The position numbers were made by a program, and so were the translations under genes. From Arcobacter_B sp049472135 (lineage in GTDB: Bacteria; Campylobacterota; Campylobacteria; Campylobacterales; Arcobacteraceae), in contig NZ_JBMOVV010000006.1 in the NCBI RefSeq assembly GCF_049472135.1, forward strand, positions 1 to 64,000: a stretch of DNA of 64,000 nt, written 5' to 3'. Position 1 is the first letter of the stretch. Every line of letters starts with the position of its first letter. Below, piece by piece: positions 44,742 to 54,428 of the stretch. Under the pieces are notes generated by a model. That model was given only the letters and a program-made list of their open reading frames with translations, searched no databases and had not been told where the DNA came from.

Positions 44742-46880
44742 ATGTTTAAAAATCTGACAATTAAAAAGAAATTGTATTTTCTTTTAGCTGGAACTATTTT
44801 AGGATTTACTGTTTTAACAGTTTTAATGTTTTTTTCTGTATCAAGTACAAATGACTATGGAAAGATTCATCAAGAGATTGAAAATCTAAAAAGTGATATG
44901 TTAATGCTAAGGAGAAATGAAAAAGATTTTATTTTAAGAAAAGACTTAAAATACAAAACAAAATTCGAAACAAACTACAATAAATTAGTTCAAAGAAATA
45001 AAAATTTAAAAATTGCAATGAATAATTATAATCTTGATACTTCTTCATTAGATAAATTCTCAAATATTGTAAATGAATATAAAAATAAATTTATTTTATT
45101 TACAAATACGCAAATAGAAATAGGCTTAGATGAAAAATCTGGTTTGTATGGTAGCTTAAGAGATAGTGTTCATAAAGTACAAAATGATGCAAAACAAAGT
45201 AATAGTTTTGAGTTATTAACTATTGTATATGAACTTAGAAAACATGAAAAAGATTTTATGCTAAGAAGAGATACTAAATATATAAATAAGTTTGAGAACA
45301 CAATAAATAAATTGCTTTCAAATAATGATTTAATCACTAATGATTTAATACTAAATAGTCTAGTAAAATATAAAAAAGATTTCTTTAACTTAGTTAAAGA
45401 CGAAATTAAAATTGGTCTTACAAGTAAAGATGGTATTCAAGGAGATATGAGAGAGACTATTCATAAAACAGAAACACTACTTAAAAAACTAGAAGATACA
45501 TTAAAAACACAATTAGAAAATAAAAAAACAACTCTTTTAAGTTTAAGCTTAATTCTTACAAGCATTATTATTCTTATAACAATTATATTAATTTTTACAA
45601 TTTCCAAAACAGTTAGTAACTCAATTGAAGATTTTAAAGATGGGCTTTTAAACTTCTTTAGCTATTTAAATAAAGAAACAGAAGAAATACATTTACTAAA
45701 AGATGAAACAAATGATGAAATAGGACAAATGTCAAAAGTTATTAATAAAAACATTCATAAAACTAAAAACATAATAGAAGAAAATAAACTATTAATTGAT
45801 GATGTTAAAAATGTTGTTCATCAAGTTAAAGATGGTAAGCTAAATCAAAGAGTAGAAAAAGTAACAGAAGATAATGATTTAGAAGAATTAAAAATCAATT
45901 TCAATGATATGCTTGATATTATGGCTAATAGTGTATGTGGAAATATGACTAAAATTGAAAATGCTTTAGTAAAATTCCAACAATTAGACTTTAGTCATAG
46001 AGTGAATAATCCTACAGGTAAAACATCACAAGGATTAAACCTTTTAGCAAATACAATAAATGACATGCTAGTTGAAAACAAATCAAATGGGTTAACTCTA
46101 AATAAAAATGCTACAACTTTAATGCATAATGTAGATTCATTAAGTAGTGCTTCAACACAAGCTGCTGCTTCATTAGAGGAAACTGCAGCTGCACTTGAAG
46201 AAATTACATCAAATATTTCAAATAATACTCAGAATGTAACAAAAATGGCTCAATATGCGAATGAACTAACTAACTCTTCTAAAAATGGTCAAAACCTTGC
46301 TAATAAAACAACTGATGCAATGGATAAAATTAATAATGAAGTAGGAGCAATTAACGAAGCAATTACTATTATTGACCAAATCGCATTTCAAACGAATATT
46401 TTATCTCTTAATGCTGCCGTTGAAGCAGCAACAGCAGGTGAAGCTGGTAAAGGTTTTGCAGTAGTTGCACAAGAAGTTAGAAACCTTGCAACAAGAAGTG
46501 CAGAGGCTGCAAATGAAATAAAGAAAATAGTAGAAAATGCTACAACAGAAGCTAACTTAGGAAAAGAGATTTCAAATAAAATGATTGAAGGATATAATAA
46601 CCTAAGTGAAAATATTAATAAATCAATGGAACTTATTCAAGATATTGAAAATGCTTCAAAAGAGCAGTATGAAGGTATTGAGCAAATCAATAATGCCGTT
46701 GCAGAACTTGACCAACAGACACAACAAAATGCAAGAGTTGCACAAGTTACAAGAGATATAGCAATTCAAACTCAAACTATTGCAAGAAGAGTTGTTGATA
46801 ATGCAAATGCAAAAGAGTTTATCGGTAAAAATGAAGTTAAAGAAAAAGAATTTGTTAATAACACTACAATAAAAGAGTAA
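44742..46880 (+). CDS. Methyl-accepting chemotaxis protein with HBM sensor domain
   Basis: Chemoreceptor of 712 residues from ATG 44742 (AGGTGG upstream; the GTG inside that site is an unlikely start). Helix 1 about 11-33, periplasmic helical bimodular sensor domain to about 260 with the repeated RRxEKDFxLR motif (RRNEKDFILRK and LRKHEKDFMLRR), helix 2 about 270-292, HAMP region, then the conserved signalling hairpin AFQTNILSLNAAVEAATAGE. HBM domains in McpS bind organic acids; the ligand here is unknown. Confidence 0.92.
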   Translation: MFKNLTIKKKLYFLLAGTILGFTVLTVLMFFSVSSTNDYGKIHQEIENLKSDMLMLRRNEKDFILRKDLKYKTKFETNYNKLVQRNKNLKIAMNNYNLDTSSLDKFSNIVNEYKNKFILFTNTQIEIGLDEKSGLYGSLRDSVHKVQNDAKQSNSFELLTIVYELRKHEKDFMLRRDTKYINKFENTINKLLSNNDLITNDLILNSLVKYKKDFFNLVKDEIKIGLTSKDGIQGDMRETIHKTETLLKKLEDTLKTQLENKKTTLLSLSLILTSIIILITIILIFTISKTVSNSIEDFKDGLLNFFSYLNKETEEIHLLKDETNDEIGQMSKVINKNIHKTKNIIEENKLLIDDVKNVVHQVKDGKLNQRVEKVTEDNDLEELKINFNDMLDIMANSVCGNMTKIENALVKFQQLDFSHRVNNPTGKTSQGLNLLANTINDMLVENKSNGLTLNKNATTLMHNVDSLSSASTQAAASLEETAAALEEITSNISNNTQNVTKMAQYANELTNSSKNGQNLANKTTDAMDKINNEVGAINEAITIIDQIAFQTNILSLNAAVEAATAGEAGKGFAVVAQEVRNLATRSAEAANEIKKIVENATTEANLGKEISNKMIEGYNNLSENINKSMELIQDIENASKEQYEGIEQINNAVAELDQQTQQNARVAQVTRDIAIQTQTIARRVVDNANAKEFIGKNEVKEKEFVNNTTIKE

Positions 46881-46896
46881 AATCTTTTATTGTAGT
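46863..46896 (+). terminator. Terminator of the chemoreceptor gene
   Basis: 14-bp perfect stem (ACTACAATAAAAGA / TCTTTTATTGTAGT, loop GTAAAA) spanning the stop codon and followed by T4. Confidence 0.85.
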
Positions 46897-46903
46897 TTTT
46901 AAT

Positions 46904-47506
46904 TTAGTTATAAAAAGAGTCTATTTTCTTTTTGTGATTATCTGCCCATTGTTCAAAACTCATGGCTTTTTCTTTTTCTACATTTGCTTTAGTCTGTTCA
47001 TAAATCTCTTCAGCTCTGTCTTTAGGAATAACAGCAACACCTTCTTCATCTGCAACTATAATATCTCCAGGATTTACACTAATACCACCTGCTATAATAG
47101 GAACATTTACAGGAACTGCATTCTTTTTACCTCCTGGCATTGGCAATACGCCTCTACCAAACATTGGCATTTTATGTTCTCTTATTTCTTTTATATCTCT
47201 TACTGTTCCATCAATTACAAAACCAGCAATTCCTCTTTTTTGTGCAATAGCTGTAACATTTCCACCTATTACAGAGTAATCTACTGTATTTGATTGAGCA
47301 ACAATAATAGAACCAGCTGGTGCTTCATAAATTGCTCTATGTAAACTTAAGTTTTCACCAGCAAGCATCTCAACAGTAAATGCAGGTCCAGATATTCTTG
47401 GAATCTGTGGCCATAACTCTTTAATACCTGCATCCATAAAACTTTCTCGTTTTAATGGTCCTGCATAATCACAAGGGGAAAAGTCTGCAAACTTCTTATA
47501 ATCCAT
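46904..47506 (-). CDS. RraA-family protein (HMG/CHA aldolase-like)
   Basis: A 200-residue RraA fold protein. GRGVLPMPGGKK, the metal-site VIDGTVRDIKEI (Arg-Asp pair) and VNPGDIIVADEEGVAVIP are conserved. The family covers 4-hydroxy-4-methyl-2-oxoglutarate aldolases, oxaloacetate decarboxylases and the RNase E inhibitor RraA. The extra C-terminal helix (about 170-200) points to the aldolase group. Single-gene unit, convergent with the chemoreceptor. Confidence 0.82.
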   Translation of the reverse strand: MDYKKFADFSPCDYAGPLKRESFMDAGIKELWPQIPRISGPAFTVEMLAGENLSLHRAIYEAPAGSIIVAQSNTVDYSVIGGNVTAIAQKRGIAGFVIDGTVRDIKEIREHKMPMFGRGVLPMPGGKKNAVPVNVPIIAGGISVNPGDIIVADEEGVAVIPKDRAEEIYEQTKANVEKEKAMSFEQWADNHKKKIDSFYN

Positions 47507-47682
47507 ATATTCTCCTAATATTAATGAAATAATTATACAGTGTCTAACTAAATAATACTTGATTTTTTTACAAATTCCTATTTAGATTTATTCTTGTGTA
47601 TAGATACAAAGGATATAATTAACTAGTATTTAAAAAGTAACACAACTTTTCTAAAGTATGAAAAAAACAAGGACACTTTACT

Positions 47683-49632
47683 ATGTCATTTTTATATAAA
47701 TTTAAAACAAAACAAATATTTTTCTCAGTTATAGTACTTGAAGCCTTAGCAATCTTTTTGATTTTAAACTATATTTTTACCTCACTTTCAGAACAAACAA
47801 AAAATCAAGCCTTAAAAAATATGCAAACTATGTCCTTAAAAATTTCAGAACAAGTGGATGCAGAATTAAAAAAAGTTCAATATACAACAAAAATAGTTGC
47901 TGATGCATATATGAGAAACTATGAAGAGATTAAAAGAAATCACAATTACTCTATTGAAGAGTGGAAAAATAAAGTAATTGAAAACACTCACACAAGAAGT
48001 TTTATATATGATGGAGTTAATAGTGCTAAAACTCCTCACTTAAGTCATGAACTTCAAACTTTTGTTGATAAAACTACAACCTTTGATAAAGAAGCAGTAT
48101 TTAGACTTGAAGCAGCAGGAAAAATAAAAGAGTTATTCCATGGTATTTATAAAAACTATAACTACTCATATATTTATATAAGCACATACAACAATATTCT
48201 TCACATTTACCCTACTGTAAACTTAGCTTATGAAAAACATGCAGCAGCCCCAACAACACAACACTGGTATGAAGCAGCTGATTTTAAAAATAAAACTTTT
48301 GGATGGGAAGAACCTTATAGTGACTTAGGTGGAGTTGGTCAAATGGTTACAGTTTCTTACCCTTTTTATGATAAAAATGAAAAATTACAAGGTGTAGTTT
48401 CTCATGATATTACGATACAACAAATATTAGAAAGATTTATGAAAAACATTGAACTATATAAAGGTTCTACTTTACTTGTTATTTCACAAAATGCAAAAGC
48501 TATTTCTACAAATAATCAAAATTTCAATAATGAAATTGAGTTAAAAAATAAAGATTCATATCGTGGCTTATTATACTATCTAAATGAAAATGACTTAAAA
48601 GAATTAAAGCTTGAAAACAATGAAGTCGTAAATTCACAATATACATGGTTAAACAATATTTCAAGTGAAGTTATGAAAAAACTTAAAAATAAGCAATATG
48701 ACTCTTTTGAATTTAACACAAATAATGATAAAGATGAGACACATCAAGTATCTGCTGTTAAAATTCCTACAACAAATTGGATTATAATAAATAGTGTTCC
48801 AAATGAAATAATCCTTGGGGAATTAAATAGTAGTAATAGACAAATGCAAATAGCAATTACTATTTTATTAACTATTTTATACTTAACTATTGGGGTAGTT
48901 TATTATGTAAGATTTTTTGTTCCAATTGAAGAGATAACAAAAATCACAAATAAAATTGCCCATGGAGATCTAAATCATAAAATACAAACAAGCTATAAAG
49001 GTGAGATTGGAAAACTATTTTCAAACTACTCTAAAATGCTTAAAAATCTGATTTTAGCAAAAGAGCTATCAAATGAATACAATACAAAACTAGAAGAAGA
49101 AATAAAAAACAGAACTGCACAAATTGAAGAAAAGAATAGACTACTTTTAAAGCTTTCAATTACCGATAAACTAACAAATCTTTACAATAGAAATAAACTT
49201 GATGAGATTTTAATCGACGAAGTTAATAGAGCAAATAGAAGTTCTAAATCTTTTGGTGTGATTCTAATAGATATAGACTATTTTAAAAGTGTAAATGACA
49301 CTTATGGACATCAAATGGGTGATACAGTTTTAAAAGAGTTTGCACAAATTCTAGAAGAGAGTTCAAGAAAAACAGATACAGTTGGAAGATGGGGAGGAGA
49401 AGAGTTTTTAATCATCTGTAGTGAAGCAAATTTAGAAGGTATATTAACTTTAGCAAATAAAATAAAAGATAGAATTCAAACAAATAAATTTAGTATTAAA
49501 GAGCAAAAAACAGCTAGTTTTGGAGTTGCTATTTATAAAAAAGATGAAAATGTAAATGAATTGATTAAAAGAGCGGACGAAGCCTTATACAAAGCAAAAG
49601 AAGGTGGTAGAAATAAAGTAGAAGCTTTATAG
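47683..49632 (+). CDS. Membrane-bound diguanylate cyclase (dCache-HAMP-GGDEF)
   Basis: A 649-residue sensor enzyme. Helix 1 about 11-30, extracytoplasmic dCache-like domain (about 35-395; WYEAADFKNKTFGWEEPYSD is the PDC-type strand), helix 2 about 402-420, HAMP and coiled coil, and a C-terminal GGDEF domain with an intact RWGGEEFLII active site and ITDKLTNLYNR. It should make c-di-GMP in response to an external ligand. Single gene with its own terminator. Confidence 0.93.
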   Translation: MSFLYKFKTKQIFFSVIVLEALAIFLILNYIFTSLSEQTKNQALKNMQTMSLKISEQVDAELKKVQYTTKIVADAYMRNYEEIKRNHNYSIEEWKNKVIENTHTRSFIYDGVNSAKTPHLSHELQTFVDKTTTFDKEAVFRLEAAGKIKELFHGIYKNYNYSYIYISTYNNILHIYPTVNLAYEKHAAAPTTQHWYEAADFKNKTFGWEEPYSDLGGVGQMVTVSYPFYDKNEKLQGVVSHDITIQQILERFMKNIELYKGSTLLVISQNAKAISTNNQNFNNEIELKNKDSYRGLLYYLNENDLKELKLENNEVVNSQYTWLNNISSEVMKKLKNKQYDSFEFNTNNDKDETHQVSAVKIPTTNWIIINSVPNEIILGELNSSNRQMQIAITILLTILYLTIGVVYYVRFFVPIEEITKITNKIAHGDLNHKIQTSYKGEIGKLFSNYSKMLKNLILAKELSNEYNTKLEEEIKNRTAQIEEKNRLLLKLSITDKLTNLYNRNKLDEILIDEVNRANRSSKSFGVILIDIDYFKSVNDTYGHQMGDTVLKEFAQILEESSRKTDTVGRWGGEEFLIICSEANLEGILTLANKIKDRIQTNKFSIKEQKTASFGVAIYKKDENVNELIKRADEALYKAKEGGRNKVEAL

Positions 49633-49639
49633 CTTCTAC
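49618..49639 (+). terminator. Short terminator hairpin
   Basis: 9-bp perfect stem (GTAGAAGCT / AGCTTCTAC, loop TTAT) over the stop codon of the cyclase gene, followed by a T-rich stretch. Confidence 0.6.
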
Positions 49640-49645
49640 TTGTAT

Positions 49646-51820
49646 TTAAAGTTTTTTTAGTTTAAGTCTAAGAGAGTTTAAAACTACTGTAACAGAACTA
49701 AAACTCATAGCAATTCCTGCATAAACAGGTGAAAGCATAAGTCCGAAAAATGGATATAAAATACCTGCTGCAAGAGGTATACCTATTGCATTATAAATAA
49801 ATGCCCAAAAAAGATTTTGCTTAATAACTTTCATAGTTTCAATAGATAAATTGATACTTTTTGAAATAGAGTTAAGCTCATTATTTACTAAGATTATATC
49901 TCCTGCATCTTTGCTTATATCAGCTCCTGAATTTAAAGTAACGCCAATATCTGCTTGTTTAATTGAAGGAGCATCATTTATTCCATCTCCAACAAACATA
50001 ACTCTACCTTTTTCTTGAACTTTTTTTATAACATCATATTTTTGTGTAGGAATAACCTCACTATATACTTCATTTATTCCTATTTTTGAAGCTATTTTTG
50101 AAGCAGTGATTTTATTATCACCAGTTAATAAAATAGGCTTAATATTCTGATTTTTAAGATTTTGAATTAACTCTTTTGCATTTTGCTTTAATTCATCTTC
50201 TAAAGCAAAAGAGCCTATACTTTTATCTTCAAATGAAGCTAAAATAACACCATTTGCTAACTCTAATCTTTCATTATAAAACTTCATATGCGAAGCTTTT
50301 ATCTGAATATTATTCTCTTCTAAAAGTTGTCTATTTCCAAGTAAAATAGGTTTATTATCTATTTTAGCTTTTATTCCTCTTCCAGCTATAATCTCTAAAT
50401 CTTGTATATCAAAAGACTCTTTTTTTATATCTTTTAAATAGTTTACAATAGCTTTTGAAATAGGATGTTCACTTAAACTCTCAATAGCTAAAATCATAGA
50501 GAAATATCTTTCATCTATATCTGTTTTGCTTACAGCTATTTCACCTTTTGTTAGTGTTCCTGTTTTATCAAATATTGCATATTTTATATCTTTTATTATC
50601 TCTAAAACTTCAGGGTTCTTAATCAAAATCCCTTCTTTTGCACCTTTACTAACTGAACTTACAATTGCAATAGGAGTTGCAAGACCTAAAGCACAAGGAC
50701 AAGAGATAATAAGAACACTAATACTAGCTAAGATTGCATTTTGCATATCTCCTAAAATAGCCCAAACTATAAATGTAGTAATTGCAATAACAATAACAGC
50801 AGGTACAAAAATATTTGCTATTTTATCTGCAAATCTACTAATAGGTATTTGCTTACTTTGAGCTGATTTTAGAAGATTTATAATCTTTGATAATGTAGTA
50901 TCATTTACAAGTTTTGTAACTTTTAGAGTAATTACTCCATTTGTATTTAAAGTTCCTGCTAAAACTTCATCTCCTAACTCTTTATAAACAGGAAGGGATT
51001 CACCTGTTATCATGGAAGTATCTATATCTGCACTACCTTTTATAATTTCACCATCTGCAGGTATTTTTTCTCCTGTTTTAACTAAAATCTTATCATCTAT
51101 TTTTAGTTCACTTGCAAGAACTTCTTTTATATTATCTTTCTCATCAATTAAGTTTGCAAGAGAAGGAGCTAAAGTCATAAGTTTTTTTAAAAAATCACTT
51201 GCTTTTTGTTTTGAACGCTCTTCTAAAAATCTTCCGAGTAAAACAAAAGAGATAATTACAGCTGCTCCATCAAAGTATAAAAACTTTAAATGTTCTGGAA
51301 AAAAAGAAGGTAAAAAAACAACAAAAGTAGAATAAAAATATGCTGCACTTGTTCCAAGGGCAACTAAAACATTCATATCGTAGTTTTTATTACTTAAAGC
51401 CTTGTATGCAAGCTTATAAAATCTAGCTCCACAAAAAAACTGTACTATAGTTGCAAGGAAAAACATCACATACTGTTTTGCAGAAGTATCAATCAGATTT
51501 GAAAACATGATTATAAACATAAAGGCTGTTATTGTCATAGAAATTGAAAAAAGATTTTTAAGTTTTTTAAACTCTTTTTCTTGGGCTTTTTCTAAGTGAG
51601 AAAAATCCTCTTCTACTTTATATCCAAGAATTTCAATCTTTTCAATTAGTTTTTCTTTTGTCATAAGTGAAGTATCTATATCAAACTCACCCTCACTTGA
51701 AGCAAAACTAACTTTTGTATGTTCTACACCTTTTTGTTTATTTAAAAATTTTTCAATTCCATTTGAACAGTTCACACAAGTCATACCTGAGATGTTTAAA
51801 TTTATCTTTTCTTTTGACAT
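49646..51820 (-). CDS. copA: Copper-exporting P1B-type ATPase
   Basis: Heavy-metal P-type ATPase of 724 residues. One N-terminal HMA domain with GMTCVNCSNG, eight helices, TGES loop, the CPC metal motif (SCPCALGLATP), phosphorylation site DKTGTLTKGE, SEHPISKAI HP motif and GDGINDAPS. CPC with conserved Asn/Tyr and MxxSS near the C-terminus indicates Cu+ export. It follows arsR by 3 bp in the copZ-arsR-copA operon. Confidence 0.95.
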   Translation of the reverse strand: MSKEKINLNISGMTCVNCSNGIEKFLNKQKGVEHTKVSFASSEGEFDIDTSLMTKEKLIEKIEILGYKVEEDFSHLEKAQEKEFKKLKNLFSISMTITAFMFIIMFSNLIDTSAKQYVMFFLATIVQFFCGARFYKLAYKALSNKNYDMNVLVALGTSAAYFYSTFVVFLPSFFPEHLKFLYFDGAAVIISFVLLGRFLEERSKQKASDFLKKLMTLAPSLANLIDEKDNIKEVLASELKIDDKILVKTGEKIPADGEIIKGSADIDTSMITGESLPVYKELGDEVLAGTLNTNGVITLKVTKLVNDTTLSKIINLLKSAQSKQIPISRFADKIANIFVPAVIVIAITTFIVWAILGDMQNAILASISVLIISCPCALGLATPIAIVSSVSKGAKEGILIKNPEVLEIIKDIKYAIFDKTGTLTKGEIAVSKTDIDERYFSMILAIESLSEHPISKAIVNYLKDIKKESFDIQDLEIIAGRGIKAKIDNKPILLGNRQLLEENNIQIKASHMKFYNERLELANGVILASFEDKSIGSFALEDELKQNAKELIQNLKNQNIKPILLTGDNKITASKIASKIGINEVYSEVIPTQKYDVIKKVQEKGRVMFVGDGINDAPSIKQADIGVTLNSGADISKDAGDIILVNNELNSISKSINLSIETMKVIKQNLFWAFIYNAIGIPLAAGILYPFFGLMLSPVYAGIAMSFSSVTVVLNSLRLKLKKL

Positions 51821-51823
51821 AAC

Positions 51824-52183
51824 TTACTGCTTTTCTTTTAAAATAAGTTTTAATAAACTCTTTATATATTCATCTTTTATAAAATAGAAAGACATCTTTT
51901 TGTCTTTTGTAAAGTCAACTATTCCATACTTTTTTAATGTTCTTAGCTGATGTGAAACATGTGATTGAGGTATTTCTAAAAGATTAGACATCTCCCCTAC
52001 GCAGATTTCATAATCAATTAGAGCATATAACATTTTTACTCTAGTTGGATCAGCTAAAGCTTTAAAAACATTTGATATTTCTACCAAACTATTTTCACTA
52101 GGAAGTACTTTATTTATATCTGAGATATAACTAATATCCTCACAACAAGACCTTATAAGTCTTTTTTCTTCACAAGCACACAT
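51824..52183 (-). CDS. ArsR/SmtB-family metal-responsive repressor
   Basis: Winged-helix repressor of 119 residues. ADPTRVKMLYAL, then the alpha-3 metal motif region YEICVGEMSN (ELCVCD-like with one Cys) and the recognition helix IPQSHVSHQLRTLKKYGIV. The N-terminus is Cys-rich (MCACEEKRLIRSCCED), giving five Cys in all that could bind Cu(I) or another soft metal. Placed between copZ-like and copA, it most likely senses copper, a role more often played by CueR or CsoR. Confidence 0.87.
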   Translation of the reverse strand: MCACEEKRLIRSCCEDISYISDINKVLPSENSLVEISNVFKALADPTRVKMLYALIDYEICVGEMSNLLEIPQSHVSHQLRTLKKYGIVDFTKDKKMSFYFIKDEYIKSLLKLILKEKQ

Positions 52184-52184
52184 A

Positions 52185-52391
52185 TCATTCTTCTATAATT
52201 TCAAATCCAAGATCACTCATCTCTTCTTTGAATTTTATTTCATCTGATTCATTTTGTATTTCAACTATTACTTCTTTTGGCTCTTTTGATAAATCAACAA
52301 TTATTTCTCCAAACTCCTCTTCTAATGAAGCCTTTATTAAATTTGCACAACTTCCACAAGATATATTATTTGATTTAAATGTCTTTTTCAT
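52185..52391 (-). CDS. HMA-domain metallochaperone, CopZ-like
   Basis: A 68-residue ferredoxin-fold HMA protein with the metal motif as NISCGSCANLI (CxxC). The start has GAGGA 8-9 bases upstream. First gene of the operon; likely delivers Cu(I) to CopA. The fold is acidic (many Glu), unlike its basic neighbours. Confidence 0.85.
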   Translation of the reverse strand: MKKTFKSNNISCGSCANLIKASLEEEFGEIIVDLSKEPKEVIVEIQNESDEIKFKEEMSDLGFEIIEE

Positions 52392-52402
52392 AATTTTTCC
52401 TC

Positions 52403-52438
52403 ATATGATATTTTATTCATATGATAATATCATCATAT
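52403..52438 (-). promoter_or_regulatory. Palindromic operator before copZ-arsR-copA
   Basis: A 7-6-7 inverted repeat (ATATGAT-N6-ATCATAT, 52419-52438) plus a further ATATGAT half-site at 52403-52409, in direct repeat 16 bp apart. The layout and the ATATGA half-site suit an ArsR/SmtB dimer; autoregulation by the arsR in the operon is inference. Confidence 0.55.
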
Positions 52439-52483
52439 ATAAAGTTTGTCAAGGAAGTATATAAAAATTTACATATTAAAAAT

Positions 52484-52978
52484 CTATTTCATATTATCAA
52501 TAATCGTGAAAACTTCGTTTAAAACTTCACTTTCTATAACTAAAGATATAAAAAATATCAACTCAAATTTAAATAATAAAACTCTATGTAATTTCTCATT
52601 TAAAAATTTAAAGTCATTTCTTAACATATCATAAGCATGCATTGAAAAACTATGTTTGGCATTATATTTGTACCAAGAAATATAAGCTTCTCTTTTAGTG
52701 ATATTCTTTTTTGAAGTTAATTCAAATAAAAAATAAACATGAAGAACAGATATAAAAAAGCAACTAAGTAAAAAAACATCTGCCCATAAAAAATAGATTA
52801 ATATAATCACAAATGGATATATAATAAGAAAGCAACTAAGTTGTTTATGATTATGATAGATGTAGTTAATTAAAAAATATTTTGTACCTAAGTCATTGGA
52901 CATTTTTTTATTAAAAATTAGAAAGTTAATAAAAATAATAAAAAAAGTAACGATGTGTAAATGAAGTAAAGAGGCCAT
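52484..52978 (-). CDS. Polytopic membrane protein, unknown function
   Basis: A 164-residue protein with three or four hydrophobic helices (about 5-22, 46-64, 66-85, 138-155) and several His (LLHLHIV, YIYHNHKQ, KHSFSMHAYD). It lies 92 bp upstream of the copper operon on the same strand, with the copper operator between, so it is probably separate. Not recognised. Confidence 0.6.
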   Translation of the reverse strand: MASLLHLHIVTFFIIFINFLIFNKKMSNDLGTKYFLINYIYHNHKQLSCFLIIYPFVIILIYFLWADVFLLSCFFISVLHVYFLFELTSKKNITKREAYISWYKYNAKHSFSMHAYDMLRNDFKFLNEKLHRVLLFKFELIFFISLVIESEVLNEVFTIIDNMK

Positions 52979-53117
52979 TATAACTCCTTCATTTGGTAAA
53001 TAACAATCCTATATTTTTAATCTATCCAAGTTTATTTTAATTAAAAATAAGAATTATTTTTTAAGTTTATTTTTTAATTTTAATTAAAGTTTAAATGATA
53101 CGAGTTAGTAATAACAA

Positions 53118-54140
53118 CTATTTTTCTTTCGCTATACTCCAAGATAATATTTCTCCTGCAAATAATGGTACAACAGCTTCTTCTTTATATTTATAACTTT
53201 GTGGAACTTCAAAATCTTTTTTGATTAGTTTTATCTCTTTTTTTATGGGTTTTAAATTATAAATTTTTTGTGTATTTAAACTAACAAAGGCATTTAAATT
53301 ATCAAGTTTTCCATGTTTTTCAAAAAGCTGAGTTAATACTTGAAGTGCAATTGGTGAAGTAAATACACCTGCTGCTCCATGATGACACTCTTTTGTATTT
53401 TTTTGGTGAGGAGCTGAATCTGAACCAAACATAACTTTTGGATGAGCACTAAGAGCTAATTGAAGTAAAGCTTCTCTATCCTCAGGTCTTTTTACAATTG
53501 GTTTACAGAAGGCATGAGGATTTAACATTCCTCCCGCAACATCATCTAAAGTAAGCGTTAAGTGATGAACTGTAATTGTTGCATAAAGGTTATCATATTT
53601 ATTTAATAAATCAATTGACTCTTTTGAAGAAATATGCTCCATCACGATTTTTAAATCTGGAAAATTAATAGCTAATGACTCATAAATAGGTAAAAACTCT
53701 TTTTCTCTATCCATTACAAAACCTTTTGTCTCACCATGAACACATAAAGGAATTCCAAGTTTTTGCATAGATTCCAATGTTGGTCTTAGAACCTCAACAT
53801 CCATAGAAGAAACTCCTGTTTCAGAGTTTGTAGTAACACCAAAAGGATAAAGCTTTACTGCAATAATCTCATCTTTTATCTCTTTTAAAAACTCATATGA
53901 GTAATCAACTTGAAAGAAAATAGTCACATAAGGTTCAAATTCATCACCTTTACAAGCTTCTTTAATTCTTTTTTTGTATGCTAATAAAGCTTCTTTAGTA
54001 GTAATAGGAGGTAAAAGGTTTGGCATGATTAAAGCACCTGAAAAAGTACTTGATGTTTTTGGACCTACAAGCTTTAGCATATCATCATCTCTTAGGTGAA
54101 GATGCATATCTAAAGCACTATTTATTATAAACTCATTCAT
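53118..54140 (-). CDS. pyrC: Dihydroorotase
   Basis: Class II dihydroorotase of 340 residues for pyrimidine synthesis. The N-terminal metal-site ALDMHLHLRDDDML, the metal-bridging lysine in AVKLYPFG, VHGETKG, MEHISSK and FGSDSAPHQK are all present. Single-gene unit; a pair of TGCAA-type repeats lies just upstream. Confidence 0.95.
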   Translation of the reverse strand: MNEFIINSALDMHLHLRDDDMLKLVGPKTSSTFSGALIMPNLLPPITTKEALLAYKKRIKEACKGDEFEPYVTIFFQVDYSYEFLKEIKDEIIAVKLYPFGVTTNSETGVSSMDVEVLRPTLESMQKLGIPLCVHGETKGFVMDREKEFLPIYESLAINFPDLKIVMEHISSKESIDLLNKYDNLYATITVHHLTLTLDDVAGGMLNPHAFCKPIVKRPEDREALLQLALSAHPKVMFGSDSAPHQKNTKECHHGAAGVFTSPIALQVLTQLFEKHGKLDNLNAFVSLNTQKIYNLKPIKKEIKLIKKDFEVPQSYKYKEEAVVPLFAGEILSWSIAKEK

Positions 54141-54160
54141 TAATTTAATCCTCTAATTTT

Positions 54161-54221
54161 ATGCAAGTAAGTTGCACTCAAAATTTATTTCTTATAATAT
54201 CAAAATGCAACTTAGTTGCAT
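54161..54221. repeat. Two copies of a TGCAA palindrome upstream of pyrC
   Basis: ATGCAACTTAGTTGCAT (54205-54221, perfect 7-bp arms) and ATGCAAGTAAGTTGCAC (54161-54177, near copy), 44 bp apart. The nearer copy is about 20 bp before the pyrC start codon. They may bind a regulator of pyrC or of the divergent solute-binding gene. The rest of the 288-bp gap is A+T-rich with a promoter at its right end. Confidence 0.5.
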
Positions 54222-54391
54222 AATAAGATTTAAAAAAGCAACTAAAATCTAGTGAACTGTTTGCTATAAACTATTTTAGATGTAATAATTTACTAATCAA
54301 TTAAATATAAATGAATTGCTACAAAAAAGTTTAAAAAAGATATTCCTCACCTAAAGAATAAATAAAGTTGCTATAAATTGTTCTTTTATCC

Positions 54392-54397
54392 TATAAT
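54392..54397 (+). promoter_or_regulatory. -10 element of the solute-binding-protein gene
   Basis: TATAAT 31 bases before the ATG, with TTGCTA 18 bases upstream as a possible -35 and AAAGG as ribosome-binding site. Confidence 0.5.
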
Positions 54398-54428
54398 AGT
54401 TTAAAGATATAAAGTAAAGGAGAAAGAT

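Noticed and set aside
46934..47293. Plus-strand ORF of 119 codons inside the RraA gene
   Set aside because: Cys/Tyr/Phe-rich antisense shadow of a well-conserved gene.
47576..47584. TCCTATTTA half-site before the diguanylate cyclase gene
   Set aside because: No matching arm 9 bp away, so it is not a copy of the Fe-S operator.
52446..52634. Plus-strand ORF antisense to the membrane protein at 52484
   Set aside because: Lys/Asn-rich with a start inside the operator region and no ribosome-binding site; the minus-strand gene has clear helices and a normal start.
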